Below are positions 33,710 to 47,100 of a DNA stretch of 64,000 bases, one piece after another; position 1 is the stretch's first letter, and each line of letters starts with the position of its first letter. The DNA comes from Scenedesmus sp. ARA3 (lineage: Eukaryota; Chlorophyta; Chlorophyceae; Sphaeropleales; Scenedesmaceae). The stretch spans positions 32,410 to 96,409 of the forward strand of contig RWJK01001703.1 in the NCBI GenBank assembly GCA_004335835.1. The letters are read 5' to 3'. The notes beneath the pieces were generated by a model. That model did not search any database and had not been told where the DNA came from. It saw nothing but the letters and a program-made list of their open reading frames with translations. Both the position numbers and the translations under genes were made by a program.

Positions 33710-34665
33710 GTCTGGCAACCAACATCAAACTTTCCGTGCTCTCCAGCAACTGCACAGTGAGTGCCAACCCTGGTGACATGCACACACATCACAGCAGCAC
33801 CAACCAAGGTCAACTGTAACTGCACCATATACATGTATATAAATGTGCTGTGCTGTTCAGAACATATTGCAGCTGATTCCACACAGCAGGCAGGCAGCTT
33901 GCAGCAGCACTGGCACTGGTGCACATTGGACAGCTGGCCTGAAACTTGTCAGCCCCTGGTGACACGCATACACAGCGCAACAACACCAACCAAGGTCAAC
34001 TGTAAATGCACCTTACACATGTGTACAAGATGTGCTGTGCTGCTGTGAACTGGGGCCAGCCAGATGCATACAGTAGGCAGGCAGCTTGCAGCAGCACTGG
34101 CACCAGCAAACACCGGACATCTAGCCTGAAACTTGCAACCCCTGGTGACATGCACACGCAACGCAGTAGCCACAGCCAAGGCCAGCAGTAAATGCACCAT
34201 ATACATGATTATAAGATGTGCTGTGCTGCTGTGAATTGGGGCCAGCTGAAATCACACAGCAGGCAGGCGTCTTGCAGCAGCACTGGCACCACCAAACACC
34301 GGACATCTAGCCTGAAACTTGCAACCCCTGGTGACATGCACACGCAGCGCAGCAGCACCAGCCAAGGCCAGCAGTAGATGCACCATATACATGTGTATAA
34401 GCTGTGCTGTGCTGCTCTGAACTGGGTGCAGCCAGATGCACACAGCAGGCAGACAGCTTGCAGCAACACTGGCACTAGCAAACACGGACATCTAGGCTGA
34501 AACTTGCCAACCCCTGGTGACATGCACACACAGCGCAGCAACACCAGCCAAGGCCAACAGTAGATGCACCATATACATGTGTATAAGATGTGCTGTGCTG
34601 CTGTGAACTGGGTGCAACCAGATGCACACAGACGGTAGGCAGCTTGCAGCACTGAAACTGAATTA
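33710..34665. repeat. Satellite-like tandem repeat, about 186-bp unit, five copies
   Basis: The anchor CCTGGTGACATGCACAC and its variants recur near 33768, 33955, 34141, 34327 and 34514. Each copy also contains GCAGGCAGGCAGCTTGCAGC-like, CACCATATACATG and TGTGCTGTGCTGCTGTGAA blocks in the same order. The last copy is partial. Short open frames across it are simply the repeat read in phase (186 = 3 x 62) and are not treated as genes. Confidence 0.9.
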
Positions 34666-35613
34666 CAAAGCATTACAGCATGTCAGTCAGACGTTGTGTA
34701 AGTCGGTGTGCACCACATGTCATAAGAGTATAGCACACAAAAGCTAAAGATGTGCCTTTGTGATGGCTTTGCAGTCCGCAACTCTACAGATATGACGGTG
34801 TATGCGTGACAAATTGTACATACAACAAGCATTATGCTTGTTGAAGGGTGACTCAAGGCATCAGAAAGAAACCTAAATCTGACAGCAGGCTGAATTTGTC
34901 AGAGCAATTTCATGATGAAATCAGCTACTTAAACATGCATATTTGACGAAATTCTGGCGGCTGCAGCAGCGGCTGCGCCGCCCCTACTGCACATATAACC
35001 AGCAAAAGGAGCCCCTTACCTGATTAAACCCAAGGTTGCATCTGCAGTCGTTATAGTCCTCAGCGGGTGCAGGCCGCACATCACAAAACTGTTCAAAGGT
35101 AGACAGCCTTTGGAGCATGCGGTGCAGCTTGCGGAGATCCCTCCTTGCCTTCATACTTCTCTACTGTACTACTGTCTCACACCCGCCCTGCTGTCTGGCA
35201 CCAAGAAGCGCCTATACAGAATCCTCCCCCTCTGTTTTCGATTAAGAAAGTAAAAGACACATACGTGAGGTGCCTGGCACCGTATCAGCCGTGTAATCGA
35301 GCGTGACTTGGGCAACAACACGGAGCTGGGGGTGCTGACGCTGTGTGCTACGATGAGCCAAAAGCAGCGAGGATAGTCTTAATAGTGATATTATAAAACG
35401 TTCAACGGGCCGCAGTAGTCGCTGCGCTGCAAAAATCCATCCAAAAAAATCGGTCAGTAGGGGAGTATCAAGTCCGGTCACCATCTGCCCCCGAAGCCAG
35501 CCTGCCAGCAGCAGCAGGAACTGCTCTGCACTGCACCCCATGTCACCAGCCATACAAAGTTACAACACTTCTGACCTCTCTCAAGTGGGGAGCCAATGGC
35601 AGGCTCACAGGCC
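34666..35613. other. Unassigned, with one possible minus-strand exon
   Basis: On the minus strand an ATG at 35154 opens MKARRDLRKLHRMLQRLSTF and continues to NLGFNQ, where CAG|GTAAGG forms a strong donor at 35020. A second minus ATG frame (35553-35242) contains GWLRGQMVTGLDTPLL. Neither could be joined to another exon or matched to a family. Confidence 0.25.
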
Positions 35614-36828
35614 TCATTTCACAGCTGGCTTACTGCCAGCACCAGCAGCAGCAGGCCCTGGGATTGCTCCACCACCCGCAGCACCAGCAGCTGCTGCTGC
35701 CTGAACACCTGGCACCCCTCCTCCTCCTCCTGCTGCTGCTGCTGCTGGCGGCACCACCACCACGCACTTGCACACCACCTTGAACCTCCTCACTCCATCA
35801 CTGCCCACTGCCACTGCCCCTGCTCCAGCCGCCCCTGCTGCCGCCTGGCAGCCTCCCTTCATGCTGCAGCTCAGCACCAGCTGCTGCTGCAGCGGCAGCC
35901 CTGCCTCTGCCAGTGAGCCCTGGCTGCTGCCCTGAAGCTTCGCTACAGCTGGTGCAGTGTACCTCACAAGCAGCGGCCGCTTCTCCCCTGCTGGTACTGA
36001 CAGCTTGAGGCTGTCTACTGACCAGCCGGCTTCCTTTGCTGCTGCAGGGATATCTTCAATCACCAGCTCCCCAGCAGCAGCACCAGCTGAGGCCTTGATG
36101 GCCCCAAATTCAAGAGTGGCTGATGTGGACTGGCCAGGCGCAACTGGCCCGGGTAAGCTGACAGAGCCTTGGCTGAAGCTGCAGTAGCCGGCAGCATCTA
36201 AAGCAGCAGGCAGCTGCAGCAGTGTTACGTGCTGCTGCTGTTGCGGAAGCATTTCAGAAGGTTGGCTGCTGCTAGCTGCTGCTGGCGCCGGCTTCCCCTT
36301 GGCAGGTGCAGCAGATGCGGCAGCTGCTGAAGATGCTGACGCAGCTGCTGCAGCTGCTGCCGCTGCCACGGCAGCTGCAAACAGATCGGGCGCTGCTGCT
36401 GCTCCTGCAATCGCCAGCCCTCCTGCATCCGCTGCTGCCATAGCCCCTGCGGGCCCCTGACTGCCGCCGCTGCCGCTGCTGTATGTCACGCCTGACAGAA
36501 ACAGCCCATCAGGCCACACACCAGCCTGCAGGGGTATCACCACATCCTGCTGCTGGTATGCAACACACACCTTCAGCCTGTCTGTCACATAGGGGCTGCG
36601 GGGACCTAAGCTGCTGCCACCTACCCCTGCAGGTGCCAGCACCACTGTGAGCTCCTGACTCTTGCCTGCTTCCAGCACTCCACCACACGGCTTGCAGTAG
36701 AAGCAGCCAGAAGGAGCAGCAGGGGCCTCTGCTGTGGCCTGCGCTGCTGCTGCTGCTGCTGCTGCTGGTGGTGGTGGTGGTGTGGCAGCTGCTGCTGGCG
36801 CCCCTGCTGCAGACTTGCGCAGCTGCTG

Positions 36829-36861
<33 letters not shown>

Positions 36862-38000
36862 AGTACCTGCCCCACCACCACCAGCTGCACCCGCTGCTGC
36901 TTGGGGTTGTGTCACCCCCACTGCTGCTGCTGCTACATGAGCTGGAGCTGGTCCAATGAACCGGGTGCTGTACGTCACTGTGAACGGGCACGTGTTAGTA
37001 ACTGTTACTTTCATCTCCTTGTGCACCGGGTCCGACAGCAGCACATCACCAAAGACCAGGCCTCCGCTGCTGCTGGTGGCGGCAGCTGGGCTGATGGCCA
37101 GGCTTGGGGTGATGCCCTGGCCTTTGAGCGCAATGCGCAGGCGGCTCTTGGCAGACCTACAGAAAAGCGAGGGAAAGTGGCACAGGGGGCTGAGCAAAGC
37201 ATTGATATCAGCCTGGGGTGATGTCCCGACCTTTGAGCGCAATGCACAGCGCCTCTCGGCAGACCTGCACGCACAGGAATACCAGATGCACAGGGAGTGA
37301 ACAGGACACACAGTTTGAGGTCCTCTGACAGCGTTGCAGGGCACTACTGCATCATTGGGATTGCAGCAAGGCTGATGGCCAGGCTTGGGGTCGATGCCAT
37401 GGCCTTTGAGCGCAATGCGCAGGTGGCTCTTGGCAGACCTACATGAGACAAGGGCAAAGTGCACAGGGGGTTAGCAACAGCGCTTAGTTATGTCACATGA
37501 AATAAATACCCACTTCACTACTGCTGTTGAGGTGATGCCCTGGCCTTTGAGCGCAATGCGCAGGCGGCTCTTGGCATACTTGCACAAAAAGACAAACACA
37601 TTGTACAGAGGGGGTTAGAGAAAGCGCTAAGTTGCATCACATGACGTACTCCACTTAGCTACTGCTGTTGAAGTGATGCCCTAGCCTTTGAGCACAATGC
37701 GCAGGCGGCTCTTGGCATACCTGTACACCCAGAGGATGGCGAGATGCACAGAAGAGTGAGCAGGGCTTGTGACCTAGTGGTATGTGGCAGTGGCTAGATC
37801 CCAGCTCTTCAATGCAAGCCCAGCAACACACCTGATGGTGAGCACTTCGTAGTATTCTTTGCACGCACGCGGCGCAAACGCCAGCAGCACTTTGGCGCTG
37901 CCGCCCCGCCCCTCCACGGGCCGCAGCGCATTCACAATGCCAAAGATGCCCTCCGGGTCTAGCGGGCTGCTGGACAGGGGTGCAACATCAGGGCCTGGCA

Positions 38001-38033
<33 letters not shown>

Positions 38034-38132
38034 CCAGCAGCAGCAGCATGTCAAGACGCAGTGCGTTGACGGTGGCAAAGATGCCCTCCGGGTCTAGCGG
38101 GCTGCATGAGAGAGGCGCACCGTCAGGGCCTG

Positions 38133-38165
<33 letters not shown>

Positions 38166-41100
38166 TGACATTGACAATGTCAATGAGGCTCCAGCACGAT
38201 GCTGGCCAATGGCGCCGCACGGGGGCTGTACGCAACAAAGCATACAACAAGTAGCGACGACATCTTTGTGTCATGCACAGCAGGTGAAAGACAGCAGGGT
38301 GCCTAGGACAACATATCATGTGCTTGCTGCAGTAGTTTGACGAGGAAAAGGCACACAGGGGTGCACAACCATAACAGCTGTCAAATGGTTTGCACAACAG
38401 GCACATGCGTATGTGCCTCACCTGTGTTACTGAGCATCAGCTGCCGTGTGCAGCGTTCCCCAACCGGCAGTGCGCCAAAATCAAGCACCCAGTAGCTCTT
38501 GCCAGCCGGCTTTGGCAGCACTGGAGAAGCTAGCTGCAGCTCCGGCGCAACTGCACACGTTGTGACTGCCAAATGCAGCACGTTTGCATCACTGCTGCTG
38601 CTAGCGCTTCTGCTGCTGGCACCGGCTGCTGCAAGTTTGCTGGCTGCGATTATCACGTCTTCTTCTCCTGTTGCAGCTGGCCTGGTGTAGCATGGCAGCA
38701 GCCACTCCTTGTACCACATCCACCTGCCATCTGCACTGCTGCTGCTGCTGTTATTATCCCCTGCTCCTGCTGGTGCTGGCGATGCAGTGGCTGCTGCTGC
38801 ACCTGCAGTCTGCACTGGCTGCTGCTGCTGTTGCCCTGATGGGCTAGCAGCAGCAGCGCTCTTGGCGGATCCACCTGCCGCTGCGGCTGCCGCTTTTGGT
38901 GGACTGGCAGCAGGTGCTGCTGTGCCAGCGGACCCAGACCCAGCAGCTGCTGTAGAGGCAGTTGCAGGCGCGCTGGCGACCTTATCATCGGGCACGATAA
39001 ATGACAGCGGTGGTGCAAAGTCCAGCTGCACCCTCAGGCTGCTGCTGGGCTTCAAGCAGCCCACGCGTGGTGTCACCTGCAGCCAGCAGCACAGCAAGAG
39101 TGTGTACAAGAGTGTACACGTGTGCTTGTCATTAGCCGAAGTACTCTGGTATTTCAGCATGAGCATGAATCACTAACAGCGTTTGAAAACGCAGCCTCTT
39201 TCCAATATGCTGCCGGCTGCCAGGAAGCAAAATGCCATGACGCTGCACACTCAAGTAAAAGTTTCAAGGCTGTCCTGCTGGCTGTGAGCCTTTCTGTCAC
39301 CGGCATTGTGGGCGCATGCGCGTCAAAACAGCATGCAACTTCCATACCACTAACTCAGCGCACCTGCAGCCAGCTGCCAGCTGGCACGCCAAACTCAAAC
39401 AGCTGCGAGGTGGTGGTGCTGCTGTTGCGCAGGATGACAGAGGCGCTGGCTGCATCACCCACGGCAGTGGCTGGGAACTGCATGCAGCACAGGCAGCACA
39501 TAGCAGATCAAAAAATGGTGTTTTTTAAATCCAATGGCAGCCTGCTGATTTGTAGATACAAACACCATAGAACGTGCCAAGGAGCATGCAAAAAGGCAGT
39601 TGTTCGGGTCATGCTTGATGCTTGCACCAGCAGGTAGGTCTTGCATGCTGCACTTCCTCCCTCCCCTGGAGGAGCAACCAGCCGCCTGGCACACACTAAC
39701 AATGAAGTGCAAAGCGCCTCTTGGCTGTCAGGAAGAGTGTTCCCCTGAAGACATATAAGCCGTACTCTGCTTGCCGGCTGTTACTTGCAGCAGCAGCTGT
39801 CTTTGTACAGTCTGTTCAATCTGCTGAGGCACCTGCCCACCTTGATGCTGTTGTGTGACAGCACCAGCTGCAGCTGCAGCCCCTCACACTTCCCCTGCAG
39901 CTTGAACACCCTTCCTGCAAGCGTCCTGCAAGCCATGCTGAAGAACTGCAGCCCGGGAATCGGTGGCTGGAAGCGCATCAGCAGCTGCAGCGTCTCCCCT
40001 GGCAGTACACTGCCATAACCCCCTCCAGGGGTTATGGTCAAACCCAGTGGCAGCTTCGGACCGAACGAGAAGGTCTGCGGTAATCTGGAGGGGTTGGTTA
40101 TGCTGAGGTAGGCGCCGGCTTGCTCACTGAGGGGTACCCTGCCAAAGTCTAAGGTGGCAGGGCTCAGCAGCAGGTCTGTTGTGGTGGGCTGGAAGCGCAG
40201 CTTGAAGGGCACAGGCATGGTCTGACCTGGCACACTGACCAGCAGCGGCACCTCAAACACGGCCTGCATAAAACAGCACAGCAGGCAAGGATAAGAGCAG
40301 CAGGTCTGTTGTGGTGGGCTGGAAGCGCAGCTTGAAGGGCACAGGCATGGTCTGGCCTGGCACACTGACCAGCAGCGGCACCTCAAGGATTGCCTGCACG
40401 GCACAGCAGGCAACTAACTGTACAGCATGGCTGGAAAGTAGATCTTGTGACAAATTCGGACTGCAAATGCTGACTTAATGTGGCACAAGCTACAATTGTG
40501 AGACAAAACAGCAAGAAGCAAGTATGATGTGTAGTTGTGCTGCCGCTTGGTGATTCATCGGCCCTGGTAGGGATATCACAAAGGCCTGCTCACCTCTGCC
40601 TCATCACTGCCGTCTCCATTCTCACATCCAGCAGCAGCAGCACCCTCTGCAGCACTGCCAGCAGCAGCGGTTGCCACCAGGTACTTGGCCAAGCGGTGCA
40701 CCATGTCTGTGGTGGGCTTCAAGCTCACACTGACTGACAGCGTGTCGCCAGCCTGCAGCAGCAATGACGGCAGCAACAGCATAAGCAGTACAAAATCAGC
40801 TGCTCAGCTTATGTGAAAACCTGCTTTCAGCTGCGAACTGTTTACCAGCTGTGTGCAGAGAGTCGTGATGAACTGTGCTGCACGGTGCATGCAGCTGCAG
40901 CATTCACTCATGCACCAGGGCAACCTCACACCTGTTTCTTGAAACATGCAGCTTAATATATCAGATGTGCGCGAATCCCGCCCAGTTTTAAGCTTGTTCA
41001 TTGCAGTTGGGATGGCCATCCACGCTGCATGTGTCAGCGCAGCAAGACCATGCACAAGCACTTGGTGAGCAGCCATACAACACCATTGGCCCATCCTTAT

Positions 41101-44100
41101 GCAGGACAGCCACCTGCAGCCACACCAAAACTTACCTGTATGAACCCAAAGTCCGGGGTGAAGGTGATACAGTCGGCCAGCTCAGGCCTGCTTCCAATGA
41201 GCGCCTTCATGACAGACTTGCCGGCGTTGGCCAGCAGCAGCGCTGCAGCGTACTGCCGCCCAAACATGACACACCTGGAGCCAGCAGCAGCAGCAGTGAA
41301 GCGCGCACACCGCGCATCAGGACTGGTACCGAAACAGCTGCTGCAAACCCAACAAGTGAAGTACAGGTGACAGACATACGAGGAGCGATGCACGAGAGTG
41401 AAACACAGTGGGGCTGGTGCACTACATTTCTGCAGGGCCTGCACCAGACCCAGAAAACTGTGAACATTTTGACCATGCCTGCTGCAGCATCATGCAGCAT
41501 AATGCTGCCACAGCTCACTTGAAGTCCACTAGTGGTGTCAGCGTTGACACAGGCAGCTCTCGTCCAGTAGCTGTCAGGCTCAGCTGCACCGGCTGCAGCT
41601 GCAGCACCCTATTTTCCGGTGCAGCGAAGCGCACCAGCAGCGGCACCTCCACGTCACCTGCATGGCACACAGCAGCACAAATACTTGTACAAGTTGATGT
41701 GAATGCTGTCCAGCTAGCAGCCAGTAGCACTTTGTGCAAAGAAACAAATAGCAGCGGCACCTCTGCGTCACCTGCATGGCACACAGCAGAATCATTTTTT
41801 CACATCATTTGAGATATGGCTGTAGCCCTTCACAGCGGCGTTGCTGTCTTGCAACCTAGAGCCAGCCCTTCCACCCGTTGCACCCTGCAGCCGCCCGTTG
41901 CACCCTGAAGCCACCCTCCAGCCAACCTGAGGTTTTATGGTAGCATACTTCAAAGCAGCCGGCAGCGACAAGCTCACCTGCCACGCGTGGTGTGAACCCC
42001 ACGGGCAAAACCATAGAGCTGTAATTCGTCGCGGTGCACTTGCTGCCCTGCACCTTGGAGCCGCCTCTTGCACCCTAAAGCCACCTTAGACGCTTCCAAA
42101 AAACAGCAAATCAGCATACTCAACCAACTCACCTGCCACACGTGGCGTGAACTCCACTGGCAGCGTCATACTGCTGTAGCCCTTGACAGTGCCCTTGATG
42201 CCTTGCACTCTAAAGCCAGCCACTGACAAGCTGGTGGCTGCACATGCCTTGGCTTGCAGCTCTGCCATGTCTTCAGGCGTTGCGTTGGGTGGCGGCATGG
42301 GAGGGTCGGGCTCTTCATACTCTGATGTGGCAGCCAGTGCGCCTGTGACCTGCAAAAACAGCGCACAGACGGGTCACAAGTGATGAGAGTCAAAACTAAA
42401 TTAGCTGTGTTGGTTGGCGGCATGGGAGGGTCTGGCTCTTCATATTCTGTTGCTGCCAGTGCGCCTGTGAATTCGAACTGCATGAGCAATGCAAAGACAG
42501 AAAATTTGTACAAACAGCACAGCAGTTTTAAGGATAGGGCTGCACTGCGGCTTGCTGCAAAGGCGCTGCAGGACTGATGTTATTCATTACATTACATTAC
42601 ATTACATGCTCCACTCAACGAGGAGTGGGAACCCCAGTCAGGAGCCAACGAGAGGCTCAGAGGGGGAGGAAACATCGAAGAACAACTCATCATCGTCCAA
42701 ACCGTCAGACGAAAACGCAGAAAAAAACTCATCAGCATCATCAATAGCTTATTCATGTCAACAACTTCCAACAGTTTGAAGTTGAGTTCTCACCAGCAGT
42801 TGTATGTATCTGGTCTTTCAGTTTGATGGGTCACAGCTGCTGCAATGCATCTACAGCCTGCAAATATGTGACGAACCATACCTTGACGTCATACGCCACT
42901 GCAAGCGCGCCCGCATTGCTGATGGTGATGCTCCTGCTGCCGGTAGCTGCCAGCATGACTCCGCCAGCCCTGCCGTTGAGGCACACCACGGGGCAGGGCT
43001 CCACTGAGGGCAGCGCCCGGCGTGCCAGGCATGACAGCTGCACTGCCAGCGGCCCCGTCTCAGCCAGCAGCGAGATTGATGCTGACAGGTCTGCTTCCGC
43101 CTGTTGCAGCAGCATTGACAGGGACATAATGCATTAGCTGCAGGCTACCTGAAGGCAGGGCCCGTCGGGCCAGGCAGGACAACTGCACTGCCAGCGGCCC
43201 CGTCTCAGCCAGCAGGGGGATTGATGCTGACAGGTCTGCTTCCGCCTGTTGCAGCAGCACCAAACATGCAAACGCCATTGGATGCATGCCAGCTGAGACG
43301 GCTGTTGAGATGGCCACCTCAAGATCGGTAGGCCAACCATTTGCACAAGTCCAGCAGGTGATACGGGGTTGTGTAAGAGCGCTGTTGCTCAGCTGTTCGT
43401 CTGCACCTGTCAGCTGCCACATGCACTGCCAGTGTGCAGATCACGTATGGATGGCGCCTGTCTGCTGGCTGACAGCACACACCTTGGGGGTGAAGGTGAC
43501 CTTCAAAGTGGCTGCTGCGCCTGGTGCTAGGCAGCCAGAGGGTGGCATGTCCAGCTCAATCACATCCACCACCTGCAGTGCATGCATAGGCAAAAAGAAT
43601 GTGAGGAAACTTCATGGTCGTTAAATGAAAGACATCCTGCAGCATGTCCAGCTCAATCACAGCGCAACCACCCGAACACAAAACTTGGGTAACAACAATG
43701 TCATTGAACAAGAAAATGAACACAGGTGTGCTGTTTTGATCAAGAGTGTAAGGACACCCTCTGATCTGCCGCTTTGACCTGCTGGATATCAGCCGCAAAG
43801 CTGGAGAGCTGCAGTCCAATGCAGCCATGCACACTGTACCGCCTACAAACACCCCATTCTACTGGCCGCGCAATGCACGACAACAGCACAATGGCAGCAG
43901 TCTCAGCTGGCCTCACGCACCTCTGCCGGCACCTCCAGCAGCCGGATGCTGTTCTTGATGAAGCCAGCCACCGCAATTGCACAAGCAAATGAACAGCCAA
44001 GGCAACACAGACAGCTGCATCAGGCCTCCACGCACCTCTGCCGGCACCTCCAGCAGCCGGATGCTGTTCTTGGTGAAGCTCCTGTTGATGAGCTGCAGGC

Positions 44101-47100
44101 TGGCCCGGTACACCTGCCCAGGCACAAAGTCCCTGAACAGCAGCTCCGGCGGCTCTGCGATGAACGCGTCGCCAGCAAAGGTGCGACCAAAGGAGGTCTG
44201 CGCGGCGCAGCACCAGCAGCAGGGAGTCGGCTGGGGCAATTGAGTTGTGCAAAACCTTAGGAACCAACTCATATGATCGCACTGCTTATTCCACTCAGCA
44301 GGCTGTTGGCTGGAATCTGCGGCAGGCTTCTGTAGCTGTTGTTATGAGGCCTGCTTACCTTTGGATGTGCAACCAGCGCCTTGTGCTGCGCCTTCCTCTG
44401 CTGCAGCCTATCCGCCTCAAACTTGCTGAGCTGCACAACAGGCAGCTGACCCTTGCTGCTGCTGCTGCTGCTGCTGATGCTGCTGCTGCCGCCTCGCTCC
44501 CTTGCTTTCCCGGCCCTGCCTGCAGCGCGCTGTTCACCATCATCTGCTGCGCTGCCGCTGCCGTCTGATGCTGCATCATCATCCACATCCTCCTCATCAG
44601 CACCGGCATCATCATCGCTTTCAAAACGCTCGTCAGTATCATCTTCAGCGGCTTCAGCTGCAGAGGCATCTGCTCCGCCAGTCCACGCAGAAGCTGACTG
44701 TTGAGAGCTCCTGCCATTGTGCACAAACACATTCCGGCAATTTGATACCTTCTACTCCTACAAATACTCCAATGCGTTGCTGATCAGGTCCGCGTTGCAA
44801 AGCTGGGAGCAAGTTCAGCGCAGGCTCCTGCGCTGCAGCACCTGCTAGTTCCATACATTCCCGCCCAACAAAGCAACCGCAGCACCCATGTCCCTTTGCT
44901 CACCTAAGCTTGCTGGGCAGCAGCACGCTGCTCTGCAAGCCACTATCTGCGCCCGGGTGCCTCCTCGCCACCTTGGACACAGCCTCAGGGCTGCTGCGCC
45001 CCAAGCCAAACCCTGCTGGCTTGATCAGAATGCTGTCCGAGGGATAGGGGTGCAGGCGGCTGGTGGGATCTAGCAGAGCCTGGCCAGACAATGTGTGGCT
45101 GCGCATGTATGCGTCGGTGCGCAGCTGCTGCGCTGCAATGCCCATCTCCCGCTGGTACTGCTCCTCGACCTGTGAGAGGAACAACATGAGGCAGGCAGGC
45201 AGCGTCAGCAAATGCATATGCAGTGCAGACGGTGTGTGGGCTGCCATGTTGCTCCTGCTTTTGTTCCTTTACAATGCGTGCATGCACTCTGTTGTTTGTG
45301 GCGGATTGGATGTTGCTGCACTACCAAAGCATATGCAAAGTGCACAGCGAGCTGACACCTCCAATCAGAAGACGCAAAGAACATGCTGCATGCTGACGCA
45401 TGCAGATTCTCAAGCAACTGACTTCACCCCACCTGCCGGTCAAACTCCTGCCTTGCCAGCTGCTTCTGGTACTCCTTCTCCTCGCTGTCCAGCACAGCAG
45501 CAATGCCGCGCATGCGAGCAGCCTGCTGCTGTGACAGCTCGGCAGCAGCCTTGGCAGCAGCGGCCTCAGCATCCCTCAGCCTGCAAACAAGAAAGTTGTC
45601 ACACGTGAGCATGTGCAAGAAGTTAGGAGGTGTGTGTATGGCACAGAGGCCTGCCGGCTGCTGTTGAAACATGTCTGCCAGCAGACAGCGGCCTCCGCAC
45701 CCCTCAGCCTGCAGGATTATAACAGCAGGGGAGTGGCAAGGATATGGTGGTGAAGGCAGATGTTGCTGCCAGGTCGGCTGCTGCTACCGTGCGGCTTGGC
45801 AGTGGGAGGTGCGCAACCAACTGCTGATCTTGCGGTGGCTCACAAGAAACAGGCGAGCACGCCAGCGGCTTCAACATGTGTGCATCAGTCTTAGCAAGGA
45901 TGCAGAGCACAGTGCAGACCAGCACCAGCAACCACATTTGTAAGCTGAGTGCGGCATATGCCTGCATGTGGGCACACACCTGTACACCTCATATGGGTTG
46001 AGCCCTTGCTCCTGCAAAGCCTCAAACTCCCGCCGCTCCTGGTCACGCTTCTGCTTCTGCAGCTGCCTGCAGGGCATCGAGGAACAGGAAGCACATGTTG
46101 CATCTTTGTGGGATGTTGCTCGCGGCACAGCAAACTACACTACTGCTGATGATCACCAGATGCAAGGTGCCATTATGCCACAGCAGTACCCAGCCATACA
46201 GCTCAATACCGCATAGCTCTGCTTCTATAATCATGCACCAAGCAGAGTCAGACTCGGTCAACCTCCTGCTCTGCCCCCACTCTCTCCCCACGCACCTGAA
46301 CCTATCCGCTTTCTGCCCCACATTCTCCCTGACCTCGTCTATCTTTGACTTCAAAGACATCAGCGCCTGCCGCCGCCGCTCCTGCTCTGCTGCTGCTGCC
46401 TGCGCCAGCTCCTCTGCATTGGCTCGGATGGCTGCCTGGCTTGCTGCAAGGCGGCGCTTTGCTGCAGCATGCCCTTCCTGAGCAGCCCTACATATAGGCA
46501 ACAGAAGTGATTTGTGAGGTATTATGCTTTATATTGTGGGAAAAATGATGCATGCTGCGAGTGATGCTGTGTGTGCAATGCTGCGGGTCCAGCAGACTCT
46601 GCAGGAACACCGGCAGAGCACCATAAGGTAGCTGTGTGCAAGGAACGATCCTGCAGGCCCCCAGTTGCACTGCAGCAGCTGCATCAACTGCTGCAACCTG
46701 GAAACATGAATACTTCAGCAGACAAGAGAATATGTTGAGCAACAGCACAACACATCTCCGCTGCTCGCACCTGATGCGCTGTTGTGCATCTGCCTGCTGG
46801 GCAGCTTCCTCCTGCACAGCACGCTGCTCTGCTGCCTGCACCTGCCGCAGCTGCTTGTTGGCGGCTGCAACCTCTGCATTATGCGCTGCTGCTGCGCCGC
46901 GCACGGCTGCAGCTGCTGTGCGGGCTGCAGCAGAGCTCAGGCTGCCAGCTGCCTCTGCCAGCAAGTCTGCTTCGGTCTCCCTGGCACGCAGCTGAGATTC
47001 TGTCTTGAGCAGTGCCTGCAGGTGAACAACAGCGTGTGCAGCAGGAGCGACTCAGTTGTAACGCACGCCCACAGCATCACCACATGGAATGGGGCACTGG

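Noticed and set aside
33710..34665. CRISPR-like array
   Set aside because: The unit is about 186 bases with no short repeat/unique spacer pattern, and the DNA is eukaryotic.
33667..34673. Several short ORFs of similar sequence
   Set aside because: They arise because the 186-bp repeat unit is divisible by three; no gene-like start or domain.
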